From CAYXGZ01 sp964464755 (lineage in GTDB: Bacteria > Planctomycetota > MHYJ01 > JACPRB01): a stretch of DNA of 17,878 bases. Below, one piece after another: positions 1-8,438 of this stretch; the stretch's first letter is position 1; each line of letters begins with the position of its first letter. The notes below the pieces were generated by a model. That model saw only the letters and a list, made by a program, of their open reading frames with translations, was not told the origin of the DNA and searched no databases. The stretch is from assembly GCA_964464755.1 (NCBI GenBank), contig CAYXGZ010000065.1, forward strand, positions 1 through 17,878. The letters run 5' to 3'. The position numbers and the translations under genes were made by a program.

Positions 1-1
1 C

Positions 2-2098
<2,097 letters not shown>

Positions 2099-2125
2099 GT
2101 AGGAACCGGGACTGAAGTGCACTCG

Positions 2126-2163
2126 TCCTCCGGAGCGCAGGCACCGGCCCGCGCGAAGGAGGA
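2126..2163 (+). other. Symmetric RNA hairpin in repeat unit 1 (copy in unit 2 at 2223-2260)
   Basis: TCCTCC (2126-2131) pairs with GGAGGA (2158-2163). Inside lies a 3x3 internal loop, GGA opposite GAA, that could form stacked G-A pairs. Then come GCGC/GCGC (2135-2138 with 2151-2154), one A/C mismatch, and GGC/GCC (2140-2142 with 2147-2149) closing a 4-nt loop. There is no U tract, so it is not a classical terminator. The 3' strand is Shine-Dalgarno-like (AGGAGG) and abuts the ATG of the next unit, so the stem would hide both. The fold was drawn by hand. It could be a REP-like palindrome, an mRNA-stabilising 3' end or a by-product of the duplication. Confidence 0.6.
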
Positions 2164-2308
2164 TGAACGGCGGCAACACGATGGGCTGTTCGTAAGTAGG
2201 AACCGGGACTGAAGTGCACTCGTCCTCCGGAGCGCAGGCACCGGCCCGCGCGAAGGAGGATGAACGGCGGCAACACGATGGGCTGTTCGTAACCGGGCGG
2301 GTTTCCGG

Positions 2309-2340
2309 AAACCCCCGGGGGAAACCCCGGGGGTTTTCCT
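2309..2340. terminator. Strong intrinsic terminator between convergent genes
   Basis: AAACCCCCGGGG (2309-2320) and CCCCGGGGGTTT (2325-2336) form a 12-bp stem closed by a GAAA tetraloop (2321-2324). It is followed by T-rich sequence (TTTTCCTTTTCC, from 2334). Read from the minus strand, the stem is flanked by the complementary A/T bases, so it can serve both nrdJ (stop at 2098) and the convergent membrane-protein gene (stop at 2345). A second perfect 16-bp palindrome, GGGTTTCCGGAAACCC (2299-2314), overlaps its left arm and could compete with it. Confidence 0.85.
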
Positions 2341-2344
2341 TTTC

Positions 2345-3319
2345 CTAGAGCAGCGCGATCGCGCCGACCGCCAGGCCGGCCAGCACCGGCGGCAGCGCCA
2401 GCGCCCAGGCCGGGATCGCCACCGGCTCCGCCACCGCCGGCGGCCTCCGCAGCGCCGCCGCGCCCCCCGCCAGCCCCGCGACGACCATCGCCAGCGCCGC
2501 CCACGGGAACGGCTGCGAGCGCCGGACCTCCTCCCGGATCTTCTCCACCGGAGGCGGGGCCGGCGTCCTCGACGGCGCCGGCGCCGCGCTCGGGAGCGCC
2601 GTCGGAACCGGGGTCGGAGACGGCGTCGCCCGCAGCCGCCTCGTGACCTCGCGCTCGACCCGCCGCTCGGCGAGCGTCGTCTCCATCCGCGAGTCCCAGG
2701 CCAGCGCCCAGAGCCCGAGGTAGACGGCCGTCACGAGGCCGATCGTCCCGAGCCCCCAGCCGAGGCGCCGCGCGGCGCTCCCGAGCTCGACGTGCGCCGC
2801 GAGGAAGCCCAGCCAGGCCCGGCCCGCCGCCCAGGCCGCCAGGCCGACGGGCGCCACGGGCAGGATCCACATCCAGCGCGCGGACTCCATCGCGGCCGGC
2901 CCCGACACGAAGCCCTCCGGGTCGCCCTCGCCGTGCCAGAAGCCCAGCGCGACGTACCAGAGCGCCTGCCCCACCGAGCCCGCCGCGTACATCAGCAGGA
3001 AGGCCTGCCGCAGCCCGCCCCGCCGGACCTTGCGGACCGCGAGCCAGCCCGCGAGCAGCCCCGTGGCCACGTTCAGCCCGATCCCGCCGAGCAGGAACAG
3101 GACCCGCCCCGCGCCCGTCGGGAAGCGGCCGCCCGGGAACCAGGCCGCGACGTAGCCCCCGCCCAGCGGCGAGAGCCGCATCACGAGCCGCTCCGCGCCG
3201 AGCCACCACCCCGTCAGCCCGTGCCCCAACGCCTCGTGGACGAGCAGCGCCGCCCGGCTCGCCAGGATCATCAGTCCCAGCAGCGCGAGGTCGAGGGCCA
3301 GGAGGCGGCGGAAGCTCAC
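2345..3319 (-). CDS. Multi-pass membrane protein with HExxxH motif, possible M50-like metalloprotease
   Basis: 324 residues. The start chosen is the GTG at 3319, because TACAAT lies 6 nt upstream and a hydrophobic helix follows at once; no Shine-Dalgarno is evident. About seven hydrophobic segments can be drawn (near residues 6-26, 73-96, 105-128, 148-170, 186-208, 271-290, 302-322). The first ends in HEALGHG (His28, Glu29, His33), an HExxxH spacing rather than the HExxH usual for membrane site-2 proteases. A glycine-rich helix with Asn83 and a loop with Asp133 could supply further metal ligands, as in M50 enzymes. Residues 231-258 form a Pro/Ser/Thr/Ala spacer before the last two helices. 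A protease role is inference; it could be an uncharacterised membrane protein. It converges on nrdJ and diverges from the lipoprotein gene at 3374. Confidence 0.72.
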   Translation of the reverse strand: MSFRRLLALDLALLGLMILASRAALLVHEALGHGLTGWWLGAERLVMRLSPLGGGYVAAWFPGGRFPTGAGRVLFLLGGIGLNVATGLLAGWLAVRKVRRGGLRQAFLLMYAAGSVGQALWYVALGFWHGEGDPEGFVSGPAAMESARWMWILPVAPVGLAAWAAGRAWLGFLAAHVELGSAARRLGWGLGTIGLVTAVYLGLWALAWDSRMETTLAERRVEREVTRRLRATPSPTPVPTALPSAAPAPSRTPAPPPVEKIREEVRRSQPFPWAALAMVVAGLAGGAAALRRPPAVAEPVAIPAWALALPPVLAGLAVGAIALL

Positions 3320-3320
3320 C

Positions 3321-3346
3321 CCGGGATTGTAACGCTTCAATCCCGG
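3321..3346. promoter_or_regulatory. Perfect 9-bp inverted repeat in divergent promoter region (operator candidate)
   Basis: CCGGGATTG (3321-3329), an 8-nt spacer, then CAATCCCGG (3338-3346). It fills about half of the 54-bp gap between the divergent starts at 3319 (-) and 3374 (+). The minus-strand -10 candidate TACAAT (3331 to 3326) lies inside it. A bound dimeric repressor would therefore block at least the minus-strand gene. As RNA it would form a hairpin directly beside the GTG, which fits only if transcription starts upstream of it. Confidence 0.55.
3326..3331 (-). promoter_or_regulatory. -10 element TACAAT for the HExxxH membrane protein, probably leaderless
   Basis: TACAAT matches the sigma-70 -10 consensus at 5 of 6 bases and ends 6 nt before the GTG at 3319. 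Transcription would therefore start at or next to the start codon. I see no convincing -35 at the matching distance. Confidence 0.5.
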
Positions 3347-3373
3347 CCGCTCCGGAGGTACCTTCCTCGGATC

Positions 3374-4486
3374 ATGAAACAGCTCCTCCCCGCCCTGCTC
3401 CTCCTCGCCGCGTGCTCGTCGCTCCCCTCGGACCCGGCCTCCGCCGCCCGCGTCACCGCGATCCGCCGGGGCGAGTGCCCCGACCTCAAGGGCGTCGAGG
3501 ACGCCGCCGCCGCGGACGCCGTCGCCGAGGCCGTCCGGGGCCGCGCCTCCTGGAAGTCGGAGGACGACAAGAAGCGCGCCCTCGCCCACCTCGCCGCGTC
3601 GGCCCGGCCGGAGCACGTCGGCGCCCTGCTCGACGTCGTCGAGCTCGAGACCCCGGTCCCGGCCCTCGCCGCGATCCTGGCGGCCGCGAAGCACCTCGCC
3701 CCCCGCGACCTCGACCGCGTCGGCCGCTTCGTCGCCTCGGACAACCGGACGCTGCAGATGCGCGGCCTGCTCCTGCTCAAGGAGAGCCGGGTGGCGGGCG
3801 CGGCGGACCTGCTCGCGAAGCGCGCGGACTCCCTGCTCGGCCCCGGCGGCCCCGACGTGGCGCGCGTGGCCCTCGGCGCGCTCGGCGCCTGCGGGGCGCG
3901 GGCCGCGGCCCCGGCCGTGCTCAAGTACTACACGGAGACCGAGGAGCCGGTCGCGCTGCGGGCGCTCGGCCGGCTCTGGGAGCAGCCCGAGGGCTCGACC
4001 GACGAGTCCAAGGACCGCCTCCTCGTCCTGCTCGCGGCCCACAAGCTCACCATGAGCGCCGCGGCGACGCCGGAGTCCGCCGAGGCGCTGCTGCGCGTGA
4101 TGAACGAGAAGGAGCTCGCGAAGTTCCTCGCGGACCACGCGGGCGACCGCTTCCCCGCCGCCTTCCTCGTGGCCCGCGCCGCGTGCCGGCCGGACCTGGC
4201 TCCCGCCCGCTCCTCGCGCGTGCTGTCGGCGCTGCTGGCGAACAAGGACGCCGGGCTCGTGGCCTGGATCCTCTGGACCGCGCCGGGGACGCTCGACGCG
4301 AAGGCCGTGGCGGAGCGCCTCAAGGACGCGCGGCGGCTGCGCGTCGAGGGCGCCCCCGAGGCCCGCGTGGCGGACTACGCCGCGGCCCGGCTCGAGTCCC
4401 AGGCCGGCGGGAAGCGCGAGATCCCCGCGGACGACGCGGCCCGCGAGGCGCTGCTCAAGAAGTGGACGGAGAAGCCGGCGAAGTAG
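3374..4486 (+). CDS. Predicted lipoprotein with HEAT-like helical repeats
   Basis: 370 residues from the ATG at 3374. The N-terminus MKQLLPALLLLAACSS is a lipoprotein signal with a lipobox ending LAAC, so the mature protein should start at the Cys and be lipid-anchored. The rest is Ala/Leu/Arg-rich and looks all-helical. Segments such as ARPEHVGALLDVVELE, ALAAILAAAKHLAPRDL and VALGALGACGARAAAPAVL resemble HEAT/PBS-lyase-like repeats (roughly residues 75-230), which usually form protein-binding superhelices. No catalytic motif is visible. GGAGG at 3354-3358 is too far (15 nt) for a normal ribosome site; TACCTT at 3359-3364 could be a -10. The stop lies 10 bp from that of the convergent gene at 4497. 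Open frame continues upstream of 3374, but it is antisense to the membrane-protein gene and lacks a signal peptide. Function unknown. Confidence 0.82.
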   Translation: MKQLLPALLLLAACSSLPSDPASAARVTAIRRGECPDLKGVEDAAAADAVAEAVRGRASWKSEDDKKRALAHLAASARPEHVGALLDVVELETPVPALAAILAAAKHLAPRDLDRVGRFVASDNRTLQMRGLLLLKESRVAGAADLLAKRADSLLGPGGPDVARVALGALGACGARAAAPAVLKYYTETEEPVALRALGRLWEQPEGSTDESKDRLLVLLAAHKLTMSAAATPESAEALLRVMNEKELAKFLADHAGDRFPAAFLVARAACRPDLAPARSSRVLSALLANKDAGLVAWILWTAPGTLDAKAVAERLKDARRLRVEGAPEARVADYAAARLESQAGGKREIPADDAAREALLKKWTEKPAK

Positions 4487-4496
4487 CCGCCTCGAC

Positions 4497-5321
4497 TCAC
4501 TTCCCCGACCCGAGGTGCTTCCGCGCCGCCTCCAGGGTCCCGTTCCCCTTCGCCTCCCCGTTCATCGGCGGCTCGATCATGCCCGTGCGATCCAGGCCCG
4601 CCAGCGCGATCCCGTAATGGGGGGAGGCCGCCTCGGCGTCCCCGCCCGCCCCGCCGCCCGCCTTTCCCAGCACCGCGCCGTCCCCCGCCAGCGCGATGGC
4701 GATCCCGGTCTTGCTCCTCGCGGTCGCGTCGCCGGCGCCGCCCAGGAAGACCGCGTCGCCCCCCTTCGGGAGCTTCTCCCCCTTCAGGACCTCGCCGGGC
4801 CCCGCCACCGAGATCACCCAGCGGGCCTCCGCGTCGAGGGACGTCGCCGGGGCGTGATCGCCGTCCGTCGCCGCGGCGCCCAGCGCGATCGCCAGCATCT
4901 TCCCGTCGCGGGTCCGGAAGACCTCCGTCCCCACCTTGGGCGCGTGGCGCTCCGCGAATTCCCGCAGCAGTTTCCGCAGGTCGCCCGCGAGCGACTCCGC
5001 GCTCTTCGCCTTGAGGACGAGCTCCTCCAGCGAGGCCGCCAGCTTCACGAGCTCCGCCTCCGGCACCCGGGGCTCCAGCTTCGCGACCAGCCGCTTCGCG
5101 CGCTCGCGGATCTCCGGCCGCTCCGACGCGCCGGCCTCCTTCAGCTGGGGCAGCGCGGGCTCGCCGATCTTCAGCAGCTCCGCCTCGGCCTCGTCCCGCG
5201 CCTCCACCGTGTCGGCGTCGAGGCGCTCGATCAGCCGGGCGATCTTCGCCTTGTCGGCCGCGGGATCCTGGAATCCCACCCCGGCCAGGGCCAGCAGGAC
5301 GACGGGCAGCAGGCGCTTCAT
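4497..5321 (-). CDS. Small secreted protein with N-terminal HEAT-like module
   Basis: 274 residues from the ATG at 5321, preceded by GAGG with 5-nt spacing. MKRLLPVVLLALAGVGFQ is a signal peptide. Residues about 25-85 (LIERLDADTVEARDEAEAEL, then IGEPALPQLKEA and RPEIRERAKRLVAKLE) form one or two HEAT-like helical pairs of a kind I associate with planctomycete secreted proteins. A helical region follows (about 90-135), then a Gly/Ala-rich domain with repeated strand-like segments (MLAIALGAAA, AVFLGGAGDA, GIAIALAGDG, YGIALAGLD) that I do not recognise. The ATG overlaps the upstream stop as ATGA, so it is translationally coupled to the CRTAC1-type gene and probably works with it outside the cytoplasm. 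No enzyme motif is seen. Confidence 0.82.
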   Translation of the reverse strand: MKRLLPVVLLALAGVGFQDPAADKAKIARLIERLDADTVEARDEAEAELLKIGEPALPQLKEAGASERPEIRERAKRLVAKLEPRVPEAELVKLAASLEELVLKAKSAESLAGDLRKLLREFAERHAPKVGTEVFRTRDGKMLAIALGAAATDGDHAPATSLDAEARWVISVAGPGEVLKGEKLPKGGDAVFLGGAGDATARSKTGIAIALAGDGAVLGKAGGGAGGDAEAASPHYGIALAGLDRTGMIEPPMNGEAKGNGTLEAARKHLGSGK

Positions 5322-6967
5322 GGTTTCCTCGCGATCGGGGGGGACCCCGGCTTCAGGACGTAGATCCTCCGGGCGTCCAGGTCCTTGTGGATCTCGACGG
5401 TCGACTTCGCGTCCGGCCAGCGGATCGACAGCTCGTCCACCTTCGCCGCGGCGCCGAGCCCCACGTGCTGCAGCGGCGGGTTCCAGTGCCCCGCGTGGCC
5501 CTCGCCGGCCCGGACCTCGCGGACCTGCCGCACGCCGCCGGCGAGCACCGAGATCCGCGTCCCGACCGGCGCGCCCTCGAACTCGATCCAGCCGTTCCCG
5601 TTCGCCAGGTCGTTGCGGAACAGCCCCGCCGCCGGCACGCGGTCCTTCGTCTTCTCCGGCGGCAGGCGGTGGAAGCTGCGCCCGACGAGGATGTCGACGT
5701 CGCCGTCGCCGTCGTAGTCCGTCACGCTGAGCTGCCCCGCGCCCTCCCAGTCGAAACCGGCCGCCGCCGTGACGTCCTCGAAGCCGCCGCCCGGCTTCTG
5801 GCGGAAGAGCCGGAGCTCCTGCCGGTCCGGGTAGTCCCCCGAGGCGAGCAGCAGGTCGAGCCGGCCGTCGTTGTCGTGGTCCAGCCAGGTCGCGAAGAGG
5901 TCCCCCTGGTTCCAGCGATCGCCCTCGTGCTTCCGGGGCATCGCGTCGGCGTCCCGCCGGAACGCCCAGCCCTTCTCCGCGCCGAGGTTCGTCAGCAGGC
6001 TCGAGCGGTCGCTCGAGGGGCCCGCCCACCAGTGCGTGATCTCCGCGAGGAAGCCGTCGAGGTCGCCGTCGTTGTCGTAGTCGCCGATCGCGACGTCGAA
6101 GGTGTTCCCGTTCGAGCGGAAGGGCTTCTCGTCGACGAGGTCCTTGAGCCGCGGGTGCTCGCGCGCGGCGGCCGGGTACTTGCCGCTGCGGTCCTCGTCG
6201 CCGTCGAAGCCGGTCGCCTCGGCGACGTCCTCGAAGGTCCCGTCGCCCCGGTTCTTGAAGAGCTGGTTCCACTGCCGCCCGTACGCGCAGACGAGGAGGT
6301 CGGTCCAGCCGTCGTTGTTCCAGTCGGCGGCCGCGACGCCGTACACGGGCCGGGCGCTGTCCCGCGCGCCCTCGGTCGCCTTGCCGAGCAGCCCGGCCGC
6401 CTCGGTCACGTCCACGAAGCGCCCGTCGCCGGCGCCCTTGTAGAGCCGGCTCGGGTGGCAGACGTAGTTCGCCCCGTACTCGCGGTACCAGTTGCCGACG
6501 TAGAGGTCGGGCTTCCCGTCGCGGTCGTAGTCGAGGAAGCAGGCCGCGCAGGTCGTCGCCGCGGGCTCCTCGACGCCGGACTTCGCGACCTTCGCGAACG
6601 CGCCCTTCCCGTCGTTCAGCCAGATCGAGCTGCGCCGCCCGTCGTCCTTGGCCACGTCGACGTTCTCGCCCCGGAAGAGGTCCAGGTCCCCGTCGCCGTC
6701 CACGTCGCCCCAGAGCAGCAGCGACGGGTCTCCCGCCGGCAGGCCGGTCGAGCCCGTGGCGTCGCGGAAGGCCCCCTTGTCGTTGGCGAGGAAGACCTTC
6801 TTGTCGAGCACGAGGTCGACCGCGCCGTCCGCGTTGAAGTCGACGAACGCCGCGCGCCCCGCGGGGATCTTCGCGATCCCCGCTTCGGCGGCCACGTTCG
6901 TGAACCCGGGCTTCTGAGGGTCCTGGGGGGCGAGGAGAAGCAGGAGGAGCAGCGCGCCGCGGTTCAC
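5318..6967 (-). CDS. Secreted FG-GAP/VCBS repeat protein with C-terminal ASPIC/UnbV domain (CRTAC1 family)
   Basis: 549 residues. Start taken as the GTG at 6967: it gives a short signal peptide (VNRGALLLLLLLA), and TATGAT lies 6 nt upstream. Seven calcium-type loops of the DxDxDG class mark the FG-GAP repeats of a beta-propeller: near residues 43 (DFNADG), 88 (DVDGDGD), 146 (DYDRDG), 215 (DWNNDG), 296 (DYDNDGD), 363 (DHDNDG) and 417 (DYDGDGD). Residues about 457-540 match the ASPIC/UnbV domain (NGWIEFEG, RISVLAGG, HVGLGAAAKVDELSIRWP). Such proteins are extracellular and probably bind calcium and surface ligands; their exact role is generally unknown. Two loop cysteines (140, 143) and Cys170 could form disulfides. 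It is first in a two-gene operon with the small HEAT-like protein. Its start codon is 18 bp from the divergent start at 6986. Confidence 0.93.
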   Translation of the reverse strand: MNRGALLLLLLLAPQDPQKPGFTNVAAEAGIAKIPAGRAAFVDFNADGAVDLVLDKKVFLANDKGAFRDATGSTGLPAGDPSLLLWGDVDGDGDLDLFRGENVDVAKDDGRRSSIWLNDGKGAFAKVAKSGVEEPAATTCAACFLDYDRDGKPDLYVGNWYREYGANYVCHPSRLYKGAGDGRFVDVTEAAGLLGKATEGARDSARPVYGVAAADWNNDGWTDLLVCAYGRQWNQLFKNRGDGTFEDVAEATGFDGDEDRSGKYPAAAREHPRLKDLVDEKPFRSNGNTFDVAIGDYDNDGDLDGFLAEITHWWAGPSSDRSSLLTNLGAEKGWAFRRDADAMPRKHEGDRWNQGDLFATWLDHDNDGRLDLLLASGDYPDRQELRLFRQKPGGGFEDVTAAAGFDWEGAGQLSVTDYDGDGDVDILVGRSFHRLPPEKTKDRVPAAGLFRNDLANGNGWIEFEGAPVGTRISVLAGGVRQVREVRAGEGHAGHWNPPLQHVGLGAAAKVDELSIRWPDAKSTVEIHKDLDARRIYVLKPGSPPIARKP

Positions 6968-6972
6968 GGGGG

Positions 6973-6979
6973 TATCATA
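6973..6979. promoter_or_regulatory. Shared bidirectional -10 element for two divergent, probably leaderless genes
   Basis: The 18-bp gap between GTG 6967 (-) and ATG 6986 (+) contains GTATCATAC, a perfect 4+1+4 inverted repeat. On the plus strand it gives TATCAT (6973-6978), 7 nt before the ATG. On the minus strand it gives TATGAT (6979 to 6974), 6 nt before the GTG. Both match the -10 consensus at 5 of 6 and leave no room for a leader. No good -35 is visible on either side, so any -35 contact would lie in the opposing coding sequence. Confidence 0.5.
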
Positions 6980-6985
6980 CGCCCG

Positions 6986-7687
6986 ATGTCCGAGCTGGAC
7001 GCCCGCTTCCTCTCCCAGGAGGTCCCCCCGGTCATGGTCGGCGGGCGCCTCTACCCGGTCCGGATCCGGATGCGCAACGACGGCACCCGGCCCTGGACCG
7101 CGGCGGACGCCGTCCTCCTCGGATCCCAGTCCCCCCAGGACGGGCAGACCTTCGGGCTCGGCCGGGTGGCCCTGCCTCCCGGCGTCGTCGTCCCCCCGGG
7201 CGCCAGTCACGACTTCTCCTTCGACGCCGCCGCTCCCCGGCGGACCGGGTTCCACGACTTCCAGTGGCGCATGGTCCGGGAGCACGTCGCCTGGTTCGGC
7301 GACCCCACGCCGCTGCTCCGAGTGCGCGTGGAGCGGGTCGAATCCCTCGAGGCCGCCTTCGTCACCCAGCTCGTGCCCCTCTTCCTCAGGGTCGGCCGCC
7401 CCGCGGCCGTCCGGATCCAGATGAGCAACCCGGGAGGGATCCCGTGGACCCACGCGGGGGCGTTCCGGCTGGGCCTCTGGAAGCCCCAGGACGGAGACCT
7501 CTGGGGCCCCCACCGGGTCGAACTGGATCCCGGCGAGGTCGTCCCGCCCGGCGGCGACAGGATCTTCGCGTTCACGATCACCCCGCGGCTCCCCGGCCGT
7601 CACCCCTTCCAGTGGCGCATGGTCCAGGACGGCGTCGCGTGGTTCGGGACCCCCGGGGACCTGCTCGAGATCCAGGTCGACGCCTGA
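6986..7687 (+). CDS. Protein of two tandem NBR1-Ig-like domains
   Basis: 233 residues from the ATG at 6986. It consists almost entirely of two copies of one domain (about residues 5-115 and 118-232). Shared landmarks are VG(G/R)...PVRI(R/Q)M(R/S)N and PW in the first half, a SPQDG/KPQDG loop, VVPPG, and a closing HxFQWRMV-x4-VAWFG (about 91-105 and 207-221). The FQWRMV...VAWFG signature matches the Ig-like domain first described in the autophagy receptor NBR1 and found in many bacterial proteins. No signal peptide, membrane helix or catalytic domain is present, which is odd because bacterial copies usually decorate larger secreted enzymes. It could be a cytoplasmic binding module or use an unrecognised export route. 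The lipoprotein gene at 7725 follows after 37 bp and may be co-transcribed. Confidence 0.85.
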   Translation: MSELDARFLSQEVPPVMVGGRLYPVRIRMRNDGTRPWTAADAVLLGSQSPQDGQTFGLGRVALPPGVVVPPGASHDFSFDAAAPRRTGFHDFQWRMVREHVAWFGDPTPLLRVRVERVESLEAAFVTQLVPLFLRVGRPAAVRIQMSNPGGIPWTHAGAFRLGLWKPQDGDLWGPHRVELDPGEVVPPGGDRIFAFTITPRLPGRHPFQWRMVQDGVAWFGTPGDLLEIQVDA

Positions 7688-7724
7688 GCGAACCCGCCCC
7701 CCGCCCGGACGCTGGGTTCAGGAG

Positions 7725-8438
7725 ATGAAACGCCTCCTGCTCCTGCTCCCCCTCTGGGCCGCCGCCTGCGGAGCCGACGGCCACGACGGCGGCGTCGCCG
7801 GCGTCCCGGTCCGCATCGACCCCGTCGTCGTCAACTCGGACGACTCCTTCACGGTGGTGCCGATCGGCGTCGTCTCCGACGGCCGCCGCGACTACGACTG
7901 GTCCTGCAGCGCCGGCCAGGCCAACCTCGTCATCGCGGGCATCTCGGGCGGCTCCCTCCGCCTCGTGGTCCGCGACGACGCGGGCACGGTCGTCCACGAC
8001 AACACGTACCGCGGCGGGCTCATGGGCGCGATCGACGCCGTGACGGCGCCCGGCGGCGCGCCCGGGACCTGGACCCTCGAGCTCACCTTCGAGTCCATCC
8101 TCGCCATCGGGGCGTTGACGCTCGAGGCGGACACGCAGGACCTCGACGACGAGATCACGATCGCGGGCTCCTACGCGCTCGACACGACCTTCACGTACCG
8201 GGCCGGCTGGCCCGCGGGCTCCGTGCACGTCGACGACGTCTCGGCGATCTCGCTGGGCGTCGTGCGGATCCGGATCTGGGACGGCGACGGGGTGCTCGTG
8301 CTGGACCGCACGAACCTGGCGATCTTCGTGGGGCTCTACTCGGGCGACTCGCACGCGGGCGCGGCCGGGACCTGGACCGTCGAGCTCGAGGTGGACGCCG
8401 TGGCGACCGCGGGGGCGATCACCCTCTCGATGCCCTGA
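7725..8438 (+). CDS. Predicted lipoprotein with two repeated beta-rich modules
   Basis: 237 residues. MKRLLLLLPLWAAAC is a lipoprotein signal with the lipobox Cys at 15. The mature part has two related modules (about residues 40-135 and 145-237), each ending in a matching block, GTWTLELTFE...GALTLEA and GTWTVELEVD...GAITLSM. Strand-like DxxGTVVHD and DGVLVLD segments suggest a jelly-roll or pre-peptidase-type fold; this is a guess from pattern. No enzyme motif is seen. AGGAG (7720-7724) touches the ATG, an unusually short Shine-Dalgarno spacing, but the signal peptide fits no later start. The TGA stop abuts the recO stop with no gap. Surface-anchored, function unknown. Confidence 0.84.
   Translation: MKRLLLLLPLWAAACGADGHDGGVAGVPVRIDPVVVNSDDSFTVVPIGVVSDGRRDYDWSCSAGQANLVIAGISGGSLRLVVRDDAGTVVHDNTYRGGLMGAIDAVTAPGGAPGTWTLELTFESILAIGALTLEADTQDLDDEITIAGSYALDTTFTYRAGWPAGSVHVDDVSAISLGVVRIRIWDGDGVLVLDRTNLAIFVGLYSGDSHAGAAGTWTVELEVDAVATAGAITLSMP

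Noticed and set aside
2163..2292. Short ORFs MNGGNTMGCS as real genes
   Set aside because: The Shine-Dalgarno-like AGGAGG touches the ATG with no spacing and is paired in a hairpin; I see no support beyond duplication, so they are kept only as a finding.
2792..3373. Upstream extension of the HEAT-like lipoprotein frame
   Set aside because: The extension is antisense to the membrane-protein gene and reads as Arg/Pro-rich noise; the lipoprotein signal begins exactly at ATG 3374.
3320..4138. Upstream extension of the membrane-protein frame
   Set aside because: It is antisense to the lipoprotein and reads as charged low-complexity sequence; the GTG at 3319 has a -10 just upstream and a helix just downstream.
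5387..6985. Long plus-strand open frame before the NBR1-Ig gene
   Set aside because: It is the mirror of the CRTAC1-type gene, with Val/Arg-rich noise; recognisable domains begin only at ATG 6986.
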